6,016 bases of DNA from Planctomycetaceae bacterium (GTDB taxonomy: Bacteria > Planctomycetota > Planctomycetia > Pirellulales > Lacipirellulaceae): assembly GCA_002713555.1 (NCBI GenBank), contig PATG01000029.1:1-6016 (forward strand), in the 5' to 3' direction. The notes below the pieces were generated by a model. It searched no databases. It was given only the letters and a program-made list of their open reading frames with translations, and was not told the origin of the DNA. The stretch's first letter is position 1, and every line of letters begins with the position of its first letter. Below are positions 5,234 to 6,016 of the stretch, piece after piece. The translations under genes and the position numbers were made by a program.

Positions 5234-5746
5234 ATGGGCGGACGTTTGGACACGATTGATGCAATCGTCGAGACCTATTGTGTCGCCAGTAGCCCCGCTA
5301 AAAGTAAGCTCTACATCGGGTTCGGATTTCTCTTCATCATCTTTGCAGTCATTGGTATTTGGATTCCAGGGTGGCCAACCGTATCGTGGGCGGTGCCAGC
5401 AGCTTTTTTGTTCTCGATGTCAAGTGAGTCCATGTTTAGATGGACATTGACGAACCGATTTTTTGGGGTCGCGATGTTTGAGTATTATGCGACGGGGAAA
5501 ACGATTCCAAAGCATGCCAAACGAGGTGTGATGGTTTTGATTTCATTGATGACGTTTACATCTGCGACTTTTGTTTGGTATGTCTCGACATTGGGTGATG
5601 GAAAATGGATGGAGCCTAATTCTTGGAATGGTGCTGATCCTGGATATGGTTCAATCACCATTCTTCTAGCCGGAATGATTGGGGTCTGGTGGTTGTACGC
5701 CAAGGTCAAGACCCGTGACCAATCATTAGTGGAAGACGAAGGTTGA
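5234..5746 (+). CDS. DUF454 (YbaN-like) integral membrane protein
   Basis: The 170-residue product resembles DUF454 membrane proteins, whose function is not established. The match runs over the whole family core: a hydrophobic start LYIGFGFLFIIFAVIGIWIP (26-45); the GWPTVSWAVPAAFLFSMSSE segment (46-65), standing where the family has LPTTPFLLLAA.CFARSS; FRWTLTNRFFG (68-78), in place of the usual RWL....FG; and TGKTIPKHAK (87-96), in place of the usual I....K. Membrane segments fall at about 26-46, 48-63, 99-118 and 138-156. The C-terminal part (about 120-170), with an added loop and last membrane helix, extends beyond the usual 115-125 residue core. A clear ribosome binding site fixes the ATG. 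It is followed 25 bp later by an ACT-domain gene on the same strand, probably in one transcript. DUF454 is best known from bacteria, so horizontal acquisition is possible. Confidence 0.8.
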   Translation: MGGRLDTIDAIVETYCVASSPAKSKLYIGFGFLFIIFAVIGIWIPGWPTVSWAVPAAFLFSMSSESMFRWTLTNRFFGVAMFEYYATGKTIPKHAKRGVMVLISLMTFTSATFVWYVSTLGDGKWMEPNSWNGADPGYGSITILLAGMIGVWWLYAKVKTRDQSLVEDEG

Positions 5747-5771
5747 AAGGCGACTTTGGTCAGCGCCGACC

Positions 5772-6016
5772 ATGAACGAGTTTCTAATCAATTTGGAAGA
5801 CAAACCCGGAGCTATGGCTGAGTGCTGTGAGGTCATCGGTGAGGCAGGAATTAACATTTTAGCTGGTGCTGGAATCGCGAGCGGTACAGCTGCAGTTGTC
5901 ATGGTCACTGACGACGCGGATGGAACGAAAGAGGCGCTCGATTCAATTGGTGTAACCTTCACCATGCGCCAACTTGAAACCGCGGTCCTACACCACGCTC
6001 CTGGCTCATTGGGTGT
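5772..6016 (+). CDS. ACT-domain protein, 3' end outside window
   Basis: Eighty-one codons are present before the window ends. The sequence starts directly with an ACT domain: FLINLEDKPGAMAECCEVIG (4-23), then EAGINILAGAG (24-34) and a strand AAVVMVTDD (40-48). This has the order strand, KPGxL/M turn, helix, AGINI strand that is characteristic of ACT domains, which bind amino acids and often act as allosteric or regulatory modules. The last residues, APGSLG (76-81), look like the opening of a second ACT repeat, so the whole protein is probably a tandem-ACT protein of about 140 residues, a common archaeal arrangement. No enzymatic domain precedes it. The ligand cannot be told. The ATG has no clear Shine-Dalgarno; TGGTC (5757-5761) can pair with GACCA (5768-5772), overlapping the first base of the start codon. 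Confidence 0.85.
   Translation, partial: MNEFLINLEDKPGAMAECCEVIGEAGINILAGAGIASGTAAVVMVTDDADGTKEALDSIGVTFTMRQLETAVLHHAPGSLG

Noticed and set aside
1..6016. CRISPR array, insertion sequence, toxin-antitoxin or other mobile or defence element
   Set aside because: No regularly spaced repeats, transposase or nuclease motifs, or terminal inverted repeats were seen on either strand.

Overview
The window looks like a piece of a mesophilic euryarchaeal chromosome, most plausibly an uncultured marine group II relative (Poseidoniales). The firm part of that call is the archaeal-type DnaG primase. Supporting hints are the moderate GC content, the Pro/Ala-rich N-terminus of the first membrane protein, and the mixture of archaeal information-processing and bacterial-looking metabolic genes. 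The lineage below Archaea is inference from style, not from a marker comparison.

Layout. Positions 1-1120 (minus) hold the 5' 373 codons of a multi-pass membrane protein whose 3' end lies outside the window. Just upstream of it, on the same strand, is dnaG (1173-2351). The 52-bp gap between them carries two 18-bp palindromes centred on CTAG. From dnaG, a GC-rich, hairpin-prone intergenic stretch (2352-2556) leads to a plus-strand cluster of four tightly packed genes: a TerB-like acidic helical protein (2557-3081), a HEAT/AlkD-like protein (3068-3703), a small helical protein of unknown function (3740-3949), and a MobA-like nucleotidyltransferase (3959-4525). The last three share one reading frame and are separated only by stop codons. 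The cluster runs tail-to-tail into purN (4522-5163, minus) with a 4-bp overlap. Divergent from purN, after a 70-bp gap, are a DUF454/YbaN-like membrane protein (5234-5746) and an ACT-domain protein cut by the window end (5772-6016).

Functionally the window is mostly housekeeping: primase/exosome-associated DnaG, a purine-synthesis formyltransferase, a probable molybdopterin nucleotidyltransferase, and a probable amino-acid-binding ACT regulator. The least explained part is the TerB-like / AlkD-like / small-protein trio ahead of the mobA-like gene. Its packing and the Shine-Dalgarno that overlaps a stop codon indicate one transcript with translational coupling, but no shared function can be read from the sequence. 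I did not find a clear defence system, mobile element, CRISPR array, tRNA or rRNA.
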